From positions 30,181,467 to 30,245,466 of the forward strand of contig OX393584.1 in NCBI GenBank assembly GCA_947652605.1: DNA of 64,000 nt, read 5' to 3'. The number at the start of each line of letters is the position of its first letter. The stretch's first letter is position 1. This document shows positions 10,901 through 22,503 of the stretch, piece by piece. The notes below the pieces were generated by a model. The model was given only the letters and a program-made list of their open reading frames with translations, ran no database searches and had not been told where the DNA came from. The position numbers and the translations under genes are program-made. The DNA is from Elmis aenea. Lineage: Eukaryota > Arthropoda > Insecta > Coleoptera > Elmidae.

Positions 10901-12891
10901 ATATATGGTTTTGTGTTAAGGAAAAATTAGTTATCAATTTTTAAAGTTTCACATTTTTGACCAAGTGAACAAACGTCCTGTACAGGGTGGTCCAAATTCG
11001 ATGGGATTACATGGGTATCTCACTTAATATTTAAGATATAGAAACGGTTGAATTGCCAAAAATGTGCAGTTTTTTAAGACAAGCTCAGAACCGTTTTCAA
11101 AATGATTCTATCATTTTCAGTTTTTGAGTTAATAAAGAAAAACTGTTTTTTTATCATATTTATAATGTGTCATATCTCCCCCTTATTGTTTAAAATATCG
11201 AAAAAATTTATGAAGATTATTTTTAGATTTTTTTATGTAGATTTTGATGGTACTTAAAAACAAATTGTAGGCTTACCCTTCAAAAGTTATGACACAAACT
11301 TACCTTTTTTTAAATGGAAGCTATAGTCGGCCACAACCTATTTAAATTCCTTATTTTTTTCCCTTTCCAAATATATAAGGGATGATGTATTTATTTTCAA
11401 TAATACGCAAGTTACAAAGGTTTTTTAATTTTTAAAATTTCACATTTTTGACCAAGTGAACAAACGTCCTGTACAGGGTGGTCCAAATTCGATGGGATTA
11501 CATGGGTATCTCGCTTAATAATAATAATGAAAAGTTTATGAAGATTATTTTTAGATATTTTTATGTAGATTTTGATGGTACTTAAAAAAAAATTGTACGC
11601 TTACCCTTCAAAACTTAAGACACTAACTTACCTTTTTTTAAATGGAAGCTATAGTCGGCCACGACCTATTTAAATTCCTTATTTTTTTCCCTTTCCAAAT
11701 ATATAAGGGTTGATGTATTTATTTTCAATAATACGCAAGTTACAAAGGTTTTTTAATTTTTAAAATTTCACATTTTTGACCAAGTGAACAAACGTCCTGT
11801 ACAGGGTGGTCCAAATTCGATGGGATTACATGGGTATCTCGCTTAATAATAATAATAAAAAGTTTATGAAGATTATTTTTAGATATTTTTATGTAGATTT
11901 TGATGGTACTTAAAAAAAAATTGTACGCTTACCCTTCAAAACTTAAGACACTAACTTACCTTTTTTTAAATGGAAGCTATAGTCGGCCACGACCTATTTA
12001 AATTCCTTATTTTTTTCCCTTTCCAAATATATAAGGGTTGATGTATTTATTTTCAATAATACGCAAGTTACAGAGGGTTTTTAATTTTTTTTAAAAGAAA
12101 AAGTAGGCTGTGAAACAAAAAAAAAAACAAGAAAAACCAGAAATGATAAAATATATTTGGGAACTGTTTTGAGTTTGTCTCAAAAAACTGCACAATTTTG
12201 GTAATTTAACCGTTTCTCTATCTTGACTATGACCCATGTAATCCCATGAAATTTGGACCACCCTGTATATTATTTTAAGTGTGTGACTAATGCAGTGTTA
12301 ATTAATTTATTGTTGATCTAAATTCCAAAAGGATTTTTTTCTGCCTCCTTAAAGTTTTAAAATGTAGAAAGAAAGTAACATGCATAGTCGAATGAGATTT
12401 TGGTTGCTTCTCCGTTGACATATTTTGTTTTAACAGGTATATGCAAGAATTTTCAATCAACAAAGAAGCAAATTTCAAGAGAAACAATGCGATATGCTAC
12501 TTCCCAACTGAAAACTTGAGGGTGGGAAAATGTCTTTACAAATTACATGCGATTTCTTTGCATCAAGGGACGTTAGACTCTGGCCATTACACTGCGGCAT
12601 GCCTTAACCCACGAAACAACACGTGAGTGAATTTTATTTATTTATTCATTTATTTGTAACACGGGGCCAACCCCTACTTACTTGGCATTAACATGATTAT
12701 GATAATGTTGTTGTTGTAGGTGGTACGAATTTAACGATGAAGATGTTTCGTTACTGGACATATCAAACCGTCAAGTCGGCGTTAAAGCTTACACTTTCTT
12801 TTATTGTCTGAAAAAAGGTATTAAAAAAAGTGGAGATAGTGTTGGTGATGATTTGATAACTATGATAAATAATAACCTTTCATTTGAATAA
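1963..12891 (+). CDS. USP8: USP8 ubiquitin carboxyl-terminal hydrolase, complete, 8 exons
   Basis: Exons: 1963-2063, 2116-2432, 2536-2689, 2749-2908, 2964-3752, 8955-9613, 12437-12622, 12720-12891. All have GT-AG borders and keep phase, giving 2,538 nt (845 aa); human USP8 is larger at 1,118 aa. Order: N-terminal USP8 dimerisation/MIT-like domain (residues about 1-120; the start MKTYKDLYL aligns with the vertebrate start), rhodanese-like domain (about 140-270, ...ILNGGYQEW), Lys/Glu-rich coiled coil (about 325-455), STAM-SH3 binding motif PIIDRRTKP (about 482-490), then the USP catalytic domain. The family removes ubiquitin from endosomal cargo and ESCRT-0 components, so it controls receptor recycling. 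Introns 5 (5.2 kb) and 6 (2.8 kb) are filled with transposon remains; the others are 51-103 bp. Identity is secure; splice borders are by eye. Confidence 0.95.
3788..5178. mobile_element. Nested foldback (mariner-type ends) element in USP8 intron 5
   Basis: The outer arms are inverted copies: CAGGGTGTCCCAGCCAAGAC at the left matches the complement of the right end, and homology runs inward to about 4206 and back from about 4807. The centre is itself a foldback with ends near 4207 and 4804 (GTTCGTTATACTCGG and complement). Further inward-facing CACCCTATA-type ends lie near 3970, 4282, 4718 and 5042. No transposase is encoded, so the element is non-autonomous. The ends resemble those of TA-inserting Tc1/mariner-type MITEs; assignment to that superfamily is inference. 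Confidence 0.75.
5232..7860. mobile_element. Degraded palindromic element with mariner remnant (USP8 intron 5)
   Basis: The left end TATACAGGGTGTCCCAGTTT is intact. An arm of about 560 bp (to roughly 5800) reappears inverted at about 7560-7860, including the segment around the CTATCTATGAAAAT motif. The right terminal repeat has decayed. The middle contains a decayed transposase fragment (6897-7110). It is the same family as 13927-14891 and 15414-15835. Confidence 0.65.
6897..7110 (-). pseudogene. Mariner-like transposase, decayed C-terminal fragment
   Basis: The minus strand reads, with frameshifts and stops, a HPPFSLGLAPCDL-like segment (mariner transposases have HPPYSPDLAPSDY here) and then a terminal segment ending FQQWKIHMQQCIDRQGKYV before TAA. 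This is the usual C-terminal layout of mariner transposases. There is no intact frame and no function is expected. Confidence 0.6.
8110..8848. mobile_element. Foldback MITE, TACAGTGTGTCCAAAAG family, copy 1
   Basis: The left end TACAGTGTGTCCAAAAGATA is mirrored by the right end TACCTTTTGAACGAACAT (complement, slightly diverged). The arms share CTAAAGTGGATATTTAC and ACCAAACAACTTTTATTC in inverted order. It is non-coding. It ends about 106 bp before USP8 exon 6. Other copies lie at 18388-19153, 40024-41009 and (one end only) 60035-60176. Confidence 0.8.
8955..9613 (+). CDS. USP8: USP8 exon 6: catalytic Cys box and zinc ribbon
   Basis: This exon opens the peptidase domain. The Cys box GLTGLRN..NTCYMN carries the nucleophile Cys521. 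GQHEDCIQFL corresponds to the conserved QQDxxEF/L box. Two Cys pairs, CTQC and CCKKC, correspond to the zinc-ribbon pairs of USP fingers. The His box (DSGHY, His777) is in exon 7 and the FND box (Asp795) in exon 8. All catalytic residues are therefore present and the enzyme is predicted active. The exon starts in phase 0 straight after the PIIDRRTKP segment of exon 5. Confidence 0.93.
9890..10320 (-). pseudogene. Mariner-like transposase, decayed N-terminal fragment
   Basis: In broken frames the minus strand reads a segment like the mariner/SETMAR helix-turn-helix region: FGDDAL, then FKRFK, then a stretch related to LTVREVAEEVGIS, and KFVPRLLTEDQKDS, which is the usual FVPRLLTEEQK box. The longest open piece is 10161-9889. 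There are several frameshifts and stops, and no catalytic DDD region follows. It sits antisense in USP8 intron 6. Confidence 0.65.
10585..10979. mobile_element. Partial element, one TACAGGGTGTCCC end only
   Basis: AATACAGGGTGTCCCAAATTC near 10590 is a typical left end, followed by AT-rich non-coding sequence. I found no matching right end before the next element starts at 10980, so it is probably truncated. Confidence 0.4.
10980..12272. mobile_element. Foldback MITE (GGTGGTCCAAATTCGATGGG family) with internal tandem copies
   Basis: The left end TACAGGGTGGTCCAAATTC occurs three times in direct orientation, near 10980, 11471 and 11799, and once inverted at the right end (12235-12272, TTTGGACCACCCTGTA). 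Copies 2 and 3 begin 328 bp apart and are almost identical. The element fills most of USP8 intron 6 and stops about 165 bp before exon 7. A simple 607-bp copy without tandem units lies at 33354-33960. Confidence 0.8.
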
Positions 12892-12923
12892 ATAATGTGA
12901 TATTAACCGAATCTATATATTAA

Positions 12924-12929
12924 AATAAA
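12924..12929 (+). promoter_or_regulatory. USP8 poly(A) signal
   Basis: AATAAA 33 bp after the USP8 stop, followed by a G/T-rich stretch (GTTGTAGTGGTG), as expected for a cleavage site. It implies a very short 3' UTR. Confidence 0.6.
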
Positions 12930-13414
12930 GTTGTAGTGGTGCGGTAGAAGCAATCGGTTATATGGCAATGTAATAATTTGCATATGGGGTGAAAAATTTA
13001 ATCTTGGATTAAGCTTTCAGAGATTTACTTAGCCAAGTAGATGAATTTTTTGTACATGCTAGTGAAGTGCGCTTACTATTATAGTTTTTGTTAATATAAA
13101 CAAGTACAAAAAACATGTTTCCACGTGTATTATTTTGTTGTTAAAAACTAATTAGTGTATTATAAATAAAAGCCAGTGATGAGTTTTTGAATGTGGGTAA
13201 ACGAGTCCCAGCTTGGCTAGCAAAATTTGTTATTCAAAATACGTTATCTTAATTTTGTTTGAATGTATATTTTAAATTTACAGTCAATTTTAAAAATAAT
13301 TTCAAAGTTTTAACATTTATTGACAAGGCCTTGATTTTGTTGAACATTGGCACAAAATTGAAATTTTATCATTTATATTAAACCATTTTCATTCAAAGAA
13401 AGTAAGATTCAACA

Positions 13415-13615
13415 ACTAGAGGTCTCTCAAGATAAACTGAACTACGAAATGCGCAAAGAGAGGGGTTGAAATGTAGACCTTTCTAAACACATTCTATTAT
13501 TATAGGTTATAACTCCATTGTTGAATAGATATGTTTTTAGGTGGCACAGTAATTAACGGTTAAGACAAGTTTTGGTTTCCATGTCACAGTTTAGTTTATC
13601 TTGAAAGACCTCTAG
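13415..13615. mobile_element. MITE with CTAGAGGTCT ends, copy 1
   Basis: A 201-bp element whose left end CTAGAGGTCTCTCAAGATAA is the inverted match of the right end TTATCTTGAAAGACCTCTAG. The interior is non-coding and contains AAAGAGAGGGG near the left. A second copy lies at 30036-30257. Confidence 0.75.
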
Positions 13616-13926
13616 CCATGAATACCTACCAAAAGTTAATGTGTTATGATGGTGAGTGATGTTATTTGTTTACAGAATTCATTTCAGAAATACTTTTGAA
13701 TGTGGACATTATAGTATTTAAATTATTTTTTTTAAATCTAACCGAATGAAAGTTTAAATCGTAATATATTTCACTTTTTTGCCTTCAAGCCAAGTGTCTT
13801 GAGTATCATGGGGGCTCTTTTTTTTCATCCTTAGAACTCATCGATTTTCTGCATTACTTAGCTTTATTGTTATATTTGTTATAAAATGTTTATGTCAGAG
13901 TAGAGGTAAGGCCAAACATATTGATA

Positions 13927-14891
13927 TACAGGGTGTCCCAGATTACATTTTCAGCATGGAGATTTCGCTTATTATAAGAGATGCAGGTTTGTTTAAATTA
14001 GTTGAATTATTCCTTAGTATGAGAGAAGCCAGAATCAATTTTTAAAAATACAACATTTCTTGTACTTCGGATGTTATGAAATATGAAAATGATGAATTTT
14101 TTATTTTCTCATAACTTTTTTATTTTCTTCATTAGATCAATTTTATTAGTATGTTCTAAAGGTACTTTTCAATGGAGAATGTAAGTTTTATTTTATCACT
14201 TACCAATTTTGAAATGTTACCCCTAATTTCGTTTTTTCTTATGAGCCGCGAAGTTGGCTATGGAATAGTTTTGTATGTGCTTTTTTTTTCTATTTACCAT
14301 GAGATACTACTTGCTATATCTATTTTTATAAATAAGTCACAAAATGAAGAGAAATCGTAAAATGTTATAACAATTACTACAAAGACTATCGAATTACACA
14401 ACAATAATATAAAATTTTAATAAATGATACCGCAGACCAATGGCAATTGTCATTTGACATTTAATTAGTTGTTTTTTGTTTCTATTTTCATAGATAGCTT
14501 GATAAGTAATGCGTAAAGTACGATTTATCTTGATTTTGTGACTTATTTATAAAAATAGATATAGCAAGTAATATCTCACTTAAAAGAGACAATAAAGAAC
14601 ATTTAACTATTCCATAGCCAACTACACATTTAAAAGAAGAAAAAAAAAAAGCACATTTCATAGTTAATCGTGGAAAACTAAATTAGGGATAATATCTCAA
14701 AAATGGTAAGTGATAAAAAAAATCTAAAATAACGGTTACATTCTACATAACGAAGTATCTCCAGAAGGTACAAATAAAATTGATCCAATGATTAAGACAA
14801 AAAAGTTATGAGAGGAAAAAATTTGACATTTTCATATTTTTTGCTAAAGCACGATGAATTGTGCATTCATTCTTATCTTGGACACATTGTA
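13927..14891. mobile_element. Foldback MITE, CAGGGTGTCCCAGATT family, longest copy
   Basis: Left end TATACAGGGTGTCCCAGATT; right end CTTATCTTGGACACATTGTA. The arms are inverted repeats over several hundred bases (for example CATAGATAGCTTGATAAGT). A small subterminal palindrome, TTTCGCTTATTATAAGAGA, lies about 35 bp inside the left end. No ORF of known family. Confidence 0.75.
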
Positions 14892-15348
14892 TATACATAC
14901 ACTTCTCACAGCGCCTTAATCTGGTTGACGCCGATTTCTTTTGTGAGTGTTTTGATAAGTTATAGTTGTTTTCATTTCAAGCAATTTTTGTTCGTCCTGG
15001 TTCCATTTCATCATTTTGCAATTAATTTCGATTTCTATCTCATTTTTACCTCCTAGCCTTTTCTTTTATTTGACGCCTCCATCAAAATTTTAATATTTTT
15101 CAGTTCCACATGAATGAAATGGTCTAGTGCGTCTGACCAATTACAAAAAAATACATCATTTTTGATATCGAAAATAAACTATAAGTACTATACATTGGTA
15201 CTCATAACAGTCATAACTCAAAATTTGCGATTTTGTGGGTTGGACCATCAATCAAGATATTCTAGAAGAAGGAGGATGAAGAGAAGAAGAAGAAACGAAA
15301 TGGGAGAGTTTTGCCTAAGGTATATAAATTCTGCTTACTTACTGCTAC

Positions 15349-15396
15349 CCTTGACTATAATATCCTTATATAATAATAAGGATATTATAGTCAAGG
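15349..15396. repeat. Perfect 20-bp inverted repeat, 8-nt loop
   Basis: Arm 15349-15368 (CCTTGACTATAATATCCTTA) and its exact complement 15377-15396 are separated by TATAATAA. It lies 17 bp before the next foldback element. It could be a cruciform or transcribed hairpin, or just the relic of an insertion junction; nothing else supports a function. Confidence 0.85.
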
Positions 15397-15413
15397 CTGC
15401 TACTTGGCAGGTA

Positions 15414-15835
15414 TACAGGGTGTCCCAGATAGCATTTCCAGCATGGGGATCTTGCTTATTATCAAAAATACAGGTTTGCTTAAATTAGACTGTTTCAAAG
15501 GTAACTTGGCAGCCCATAAGAAAAAATGAAATTGGGGGTAATATCTCTTGGAAAGTGATAAAAAAAAACTGAAATAATAGTTACATGCTACGTTAAAAAA
15601 GTACCTCAAGAAAGTACAAATAAAATTGATCTAATGATTAAGACAAAAAAGTTATGAGAAAAAAAAAATTCGACATTTTCATATTTTTTGCTAAAGCACG
15701 ATGAATGTTGTGCTCTTAAAAAATTATTGTAGCTCCTCTCACACTTGGGAATAATTAATCTAATTTAAACAAACCTGTATCTCTTATAATAAGCGAAATC
15801 CCCATGCTTTGCATTCTTATCTTGGACACATTGTA
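15414..15835. mobile_element. Foldback MITE, internally deleted copy of the 13927 family
   Basis: It begins TACAGGGTGTCCCAGATAGC, ends ATCTTGGACACATTGTA, and shares the subterminal palindrome and arm sequence with 13927-14891. At 422 bp it lacks most of the interior. Its right edge abuts another element that begins TATACAGGGTGCCC. Confidence 0.7.
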
Positions 15836-16312
15836 TACAGGGTGCCCATTTTTCTAACATGTTGTATGGGTAACTCCGTTAATATTAGAGATACAGAAAC
15901 GTTTAAATTACCAAATTTGTGCAGAATTTAAAGGGAAATCTGCCATTTTCAAATTTGACCTATCTCATCAACTTTTTGAAATATTTTGAAAAAACTGAAA
16001 AATGTCGATTTTTTCAAACTTGAATAATTCCGTAACCATATGAGCTAAAAACAAAAATAAAAATTGGCTTTTGTAGATATTTTTACGTAGATTTTAAATA
16101 TGTTAACGAAATTTTCATAGCACTCTCGATTTGACAAAAATTGTCGAGACTCAGAATCTCTAATACCAACTATGAGCAATTTTTTTACAAAATAATGTAC
16201 TTGTAGTTAAATTTAAAATCCCGAAATTCCCGGGATTCCACATTTAAAATCCCGGTATTTTCGGGACGAAAAAGCGACCGGGATCCCGAATCCCGGGATT
16301 GCAATCCCTATG
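15836..16312. mobile_element. Two adjoining repeat ends: TACAGGGTGCCC left end and a CCCGGGATT end
   Basis: 15836 onward begins TATACAGGGTGCCCATTTTT with the usual subterminal box (TTAATATTAGAGATACAG), and I see no right partner. Near 16215-16312 lies a GC-rich stretch built of CCCGGGATT repeats ending GGGATTGCAATCCCTA, similar to the ends of 30675-31604 and to 61855-61925. I read it as the terminus of a hAT-type element, with the other end not found. Confidence 0.45.
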
Positions 16313-18387
16313 TATAGCTAAACCAAACCAAAAAATCTTTAACATCAAACAGTGGTTGGATTATTTTACTCTGATATTTTGTAGTTTATTTAAATATGTT
16401 ATTATTATTGATGTAATATTTCGATATATTCTAACACTTTGTATTCTTTGGTTCCACATGTTGTACATTATACTATAATCAAATTAATTTTACCGCTAGT
16501 GCCTCACAAGTAAACTCAATTACTTGATACTGTTATTCTTTGGAATTTTTTTACAACTAAAAAGAATGTTTATGAAATATTTTTATCACTGCTTCATTCA
16601 GAACGTTTGCACCAAATGCTTTCTACAGTTTTTGAGATGTCTATGTTTATTCAAAATATAAAACAGTCAAAACAGTTTGATCATACACGTTTTCATTAAT
16701 GAATTGAGACCAAAGCATACTTAAAAATACAATATTCGACTCTTGATAGGTGATGGCATATTTTTTAATATTACAAAAAAATATATGCATTTTATTTTGC
16801 AATTAAACATCAAAACAAGCTACTTTGGTTTAACTATTGCAATTTAAAAATACTTAATTCATTATTCAAGTAAAAATTTCATTTCTTGGCCAATGTTAAA
16901 GTAGGCGTACATTGAAATTGTAAATCCAATCCGCCTAATACATAATGCATTTGGCTCCCCCCACCTGATTGCTTTGTAATATAGTTTTACACTTACTGAA
17001 ATGTAATTGAATTAAATTAAAAGGAAAGGAATACGTGAATGAAACATTTATATATTATTCGTATCTATTTATTAAATATAACTGTTATTTTGAATGTATT
17101 ATAACTAATGATCTTGTTCCAGTTCCAAGTTAGACATCTAAAAATAACTAACACAAAATTTTAAGTATGCAGGTGACAGCATAAAATAAAATAAATATTA
17201 ACCTTTGAATATCTTGGAAGTTCAAAAGAAAATTTCATTTCACTGTTAAGAATGACACACAAATCACAATACTACAACAGTAAGGGTATTATTTATTGTG
17301 TAATAATCATAAAAATGCTGGTTATACATGTTATTTGTTCTAAGATGTTAGTTTGTACTTTGTTTCTAATGTAACTTTGGTGCAATTTAAGTAAAAATAG
17401 TTACACGATAAAAATTGTTTTTTAATTCTAATCAGAAATCGGTTATAAGTTTCTAATGGGATGTTCGTTGTTGGTTTCCAAGTATTAATTTATTATTTTA
17501 ATATATTTTACGCTGGGAAATTTAAGCATTTTTGTGCTATTGACAATGCATTTAATTAATATTTTATTCCATGAAAACATTCCTACTGTTAAGTAAATAA
17601 GTTTCTTGTGACTAACAATTTGCTTTTGTAATTTGTATTTGTTGTTTAAAATAAAGACTCTCGAAAATACAAAATCTTTATTGCAGGTATAAATATTATA
17701 TAATACTTGTATATACGTCAAAAGGCAGGAATATTTGCACCGAATAACGGATCTGTAACGGAGACCTATGCATTTTAAATATTTCTCCGAGACAGCTGCG
17801 TTACTGTATTCCTTTTAATAGACTAGGATGAGTATTGCACATGAGTGTTTAATACATTTTTGGATGCGTGTTTCAACAATTAGGATTCACATGACATTCT
17901 TGTAACTTCAACTACAGTTATATATAAAATATAAAAAATTGACTCTGATAATGTATATTGAGCAATCTGTTACATTAATAGTGCCTCGTATTTATGTATT
18001 TTAAAACTACTTCAAAATTGTTTAAAAACATCATAAACGTGTTCTAAACACCATTAAGCTTTTTGGTTTATTTATTATTAACTTGAGATCTTTGCATCAA
18101 TTTAAAAGTCTGGACATAAAAACTTGTGGGTTTAAAAGTTATACGACTAAACTTTGCTAATATATCAAGCACCTTAATTAATAAAATCACCAGTTACCTA
18201 GAAAACCTGAGTTATATATATTTTTGTTTGTAATTCTCACGAGTTCTTAATTGAATACTCATCAAATTTTTATCAAAAATATGCACCAGTGTCTTCAAAC
18301 AATAATATCAACTAGTTTACCAAGATTGGTGAAAATGTATTAACCAAGGGCATAGTTTTACATTAATATTGAAACAAGACTAAACTA
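16313..18387. other. AT-rich intergenic DNA, no gene seen
   Basis: No ORF with recognisable domains, no RNA gene and no clear repeat ends were found. Confidence 0.5.
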
Positions 18388-19153
18388 TACAGTGTCCCAA
18401 AAGGTATGGAATATGCTATATATCTCAATAAATATCCACTTTGGGGGAAACTATTTTGAATAAAAGTTGTTTGGTATCTAGTTTTCCACCATAAGACAAA
18501 ATTTAAATTATATTTTTTCGAATAACAAAAGTGCAATGAAGAACAATTGAACTTTTTTAAATGACAAGATACCCTTATATCATACTCATTTGATAGGGAA
18601 TTTTTTTCTCTTTTCAATAATTTGGTCACCTTAAAAATAAAGTTTATGCTAAGAGGTCAGAGAATATCGAAAATTTAAAAGATCGTATTAGAGAAATTAC
18701 ACCTGAAATGGTTGGGAATGTTATAAACGGGTTTAAAAACCGAGTTTATCATTTCCAAGCTGTAAATGGTTCACAGTTTGAACACTTATTGTAGATTTCG
18801 TCAAAAAATTTTAGTTATGATGTTTTTGTTAGATATAAATTCTAAACAATTAAAATCATTTGAGAGTATTTTCTGCGTTTTTTTCAAAATGTTGCTTAAG
18901 TAAGGGTACTAAAGTTTTGAATCATTGAAAAGAGAAAAAAATTCTCTATCAAATGAGTATGATATAGTGGTATGTCATCTAAAAAAATTCAATTGGTTTT
19001 CATTGTGCTTTTGTTATTTAAAAAAAAAATTAAATTTTGTCTTATGGTGAAAAACTAAGTACCAAACAACTTTTATTCAAAATAGTTTCCCCCAAAGTGG
19101 ATATTTACTGAGTTATATATATAGCACATTCCATACCTTTTGGACACACTGTA
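18388..19153. mobile_element. Foldback MITE, TACAGTGTGTCCAAAAG family, copy 2
   Basis: Left end TACAGTGTCCCAAAAGGTAT, right end CATACCTTTTGGACACACTGTA, about 766 bp, with the same arm motifs as the copies at 8110 and 40024. The interior is non-coding. Confidence 0.85.
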
Positions 19154-19538
19154 TAAATTACATTAACTTTGATAAAACTTTAAATTTGGAATATATTCAC
19201 AAAGAAAACTTTAAGTGAATTTCCATAACTAGTAAACCTGATGTTGTTTACCATCTTGCGCATTTTGTGAACAATTAAGAGCTACGTTAAGTTAAATAAA
19301 TTATTTTTCAAATAAAATCACAGCTACCAAATAATCTCAAAAAATTATCATAACAAGTTATGAATGAATGACTAATCTATTTTTACACTATAACTGCTTG
19401 TTTTTAGGATTCTTAAATCTAAAATATTTTCCTTGTTCATTTTTTTACCAAAAAATTTGGTATTTTGATGTTTAATTAAAGTGGCTTAACTTAATAAACT
19501 TTTGTACAATATATCGAGTAAATGTCATGTAAATCCTT

Positions 19539-19561
19539 ACATTATATATATATATATATAT
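19539..19561. repeat. (TA)n microsatellite
   Basis: About ten TA dinucleotides in a row within AT-rich intergenic DNA. Confidence 0.8.
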
Positions 19562-19814
19562 TTCAAGCTTAAGCCTAAGGAAGACCATATAGCAATCATG
19601 CACTAAAAATATTAAATAATCATAATACTGTATGCTAATACCAGCAGCGTATACATTGCTTAAAGCTAATACTGAATAATAATGATGCGAGTCCAGGAAA
19701 ATTTAAAGCATAAATCTGCTTCGTGGCTACATATAATTATCATAAAATACAACAGCTTTGGCTTAAAATAATTAAATATCTGGTTAACACATTAATACTG
19801 GCAAGAAGCGTACA

Positions 19815-20397
19815 TACAGGTTGTTTCTTAAATATTGCGAAAAACTTTGGGAGGTAATTCCTTATTGAAAATTAAGGCGGGGCTTTCATATTTTTTTTCT
19901 CCTTAGACGTCTCCTTCCGGAGTTAGACCCCACCCTAAAGAGTAGCAGGAAAATTAAGTTTTTATTTTATTTCTCAAATTTGGATATATGTAGAAGAATG
20001 ATTTTGGTAGATGTTTTATACTTATTGAAAGGTTTTCTATATTCAATCATCTCCAACCTTCACAAGGGGTTGAAATTTGCAAAATTTTGACCCTCCAAAA
20101 AGTTCTGATTAAAAGACCAACAAGGGTCGCACTTTTCACCCCCTTATGAAGGTCGAAGTTGCTTGAAAATATTACTACAGAAAACCTTTCAATAAATATA
20201 AAACATCTATCAAATGTCATTCTCCTACACATCTCCAAATTTGTGAAATAAAATACAAACCTAATTTTACCGCCCCCCTTTAGGGGGGTGTAACTCCTAA
20301 AGGAGACGTCTAAGGGAAAAAATTTTATATCCCCCCTTAATTTTCGACGAGGAATTACTTCCCGAATTTTTTCGCAATACTTAAGAAACACCCTGTA
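19815..20397. mobile_element. Foldback MITE, TACAGGTTGTTTCTTAA family
   Basis: A 583-bp palindromic element: left TACAGGTTGTTTCTTAAATA matches the complement of right TACTTAAGAAACACCCTGTA. The arms share TTAGACGTCTCCTT and GGAATTAC. A minus-strand open frame of 138 codons here is low-complexity translation of repeat and is not called as a gene. Confidence 0.8.
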
Positions 20398-22503
20398 TAA
20401 TAAAACATTTAGTTTACAGCAACAACGGCACAATTTTAATTTACGGCACCATTTAATGAACACTTTAAGTACACAATTGCATTACGATAAATACATCAAA
20501 AATAATATTGACCATACTAAATGCACATTTAATTGACAACATGAACTATAGTGTTTTATTTATATTATTATTTATAAACCCATTACATGAATCTAATACT
20601 AAAACAATAAAACTAATAATTTTGTTGTCGTATCTGCAAGTTAGTGCAACATTAATAGTTCTTTTGACTAGCGTGGTGAATTAGTAATTGTAAGAAGTCG
20701 GCAAGAACCGCTTTGCAATCACAACTGCTTAACAATAAATTTTTATGGAATACTAGCATAGCTTTCGCATATTTTACTTTACATTACTGGCAAGATTACA
20801 ACCTGAATCACAGAAACACACAATATTTTTCTATTTTATAAATGCACTCTGTACCGTCTCACATTAATTAAACAAAACATTTATTAATATCAACAGCATT
20901 AAACTATACCTTAAAATTTTTGGACTACAACATCACTATGCAAATTGTTGCATGCGTTAATATAAGACATTAAAACTAATATTGTTAATATATACTCGTT
21001 TAAATAATTAAGTTAATTTAACATTATATGACATCAACATCTTTCACATTCAGTAATTGGCGATAATGATGAAATTTTTACATCTCTAATAATGTCACAA
21101 TTATTTTTTTTTACAAAATTCTCTGCACAAATAGCTTATCACACAAGTACTTTTAACAATAGTTACATAATAATTTGCTTCATGATGCATAAGCTGAAAA
21201 TTACATCATTGATTTGATAACAAATACTTCAATTTTATTTTGAGTAATTTTAATTTTTAAAACCGTCGCCAAATACATTTTTCATAAACAAATGATTACA
21301 ATAGGTACTTCTATATCTACAGAACTGCAGTTTTTTTTTCACCAAAATTTTAATGTTTACATCTGCAAGCCACTTGATATAAGATAGTTTACAAAATTCT
21401 CACTTTTTAGAATATTGGATGTTAGCTTCATTTCCAATGATTCAATTAACTTTCTTTAAATTGTGTTTCCACTTAATGATAGTAACCTAGTTTTAAAAAT
21501 TGAGCACTGCATCATCGATGGACAAGGGCTACATATAAAACCACTGTAAATTCGAATGTGACATTTAGTATCAAAAATAATTACTTACTTTAACAGTCAC
21601 GAGAACAAAAACCCAATATGTTCTCCGACAAATACTGGTTACTTACGTACAAATTATTTTCATCAACATACAGAATAGTCATGCAAGACAACAAAATGCA
21701 AAGTTAATTTAATGTTCATGTTTTTAACATTCTGCTTCACCACCGCACTGGCTTTTACATTTTAAGCTTTAAATTAATATTGTTACTTTTGTACCCAAGC
21801 ATTGATGTCACGAATTTCAATAAACGTTGGTGAAATTATTAAAATAACTGTTAAATTGTGAGCTACACCAACATGGCGATAATATTATACGGTAATATCT
21901 CAATTTAACAGACTAAACCATTGACACTTAAAGTTCTTACTAATAAAAACGTCTACAATAAGCAGTGTGATAATTAAAACATAAAAAAAAACACTTAATC
22001 AAATAAAAGAAGCAGTAAAGGCACTGCAATTCTGAACAATAAAATAATATTAATAAAGTAACAAGACAATAAAACTGCATGGAATATAATAAAAAGTTAC
22101 TTTCAACTGCCTGTTGTTTTATTTCTTGTTTTTGTTTAGTTTATCAAACTATCGCAACTACAAAGACTTTTTTGGTATAACTTTACAATCATACACTTTC
22201 TGTTAAATTGAGAATTTACTGTATTTATGCCAATTTAACTAATATACACATCAATATCAGTTATTTTATTAATGTTATGGTTACTCATCCTATTTCATCA
22301 ATAAAAATATAATTATAAACACGTTGAGATTATGCAACGACGTTCGTAAAAAATAATAAACAAAAATTTCGTGCCTTAATTTTAAACATAAGCAAAATAC
22401 CTTTGGTGAATTATTTTGATTTGACTAGTATTTAATAATAATTACTTAATCATTGGTAACTAAATTATAACTGCTAAGCCAATAATACTTGATAGTGACA
22501 TTC
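20398..22503. other. AT-rich DNA downstream of the minus-strand Ly6 gene
   Basis: No repeat ends and no ORF of note. Because it directly follows the minus-strand stop at 22504, part of it is probably that gene's 3' UTR; TTTATT at 22118-22123 (AATAAA on the minus strand) is one possible poly(A) signal. This is inference only. Confidence 0.35.

Noticed and set aside
20047..20463. 138-codon minus-strand open frame
   Set aside because: It spans the arm of a foldback MITE and its right end, so it is not a gene.
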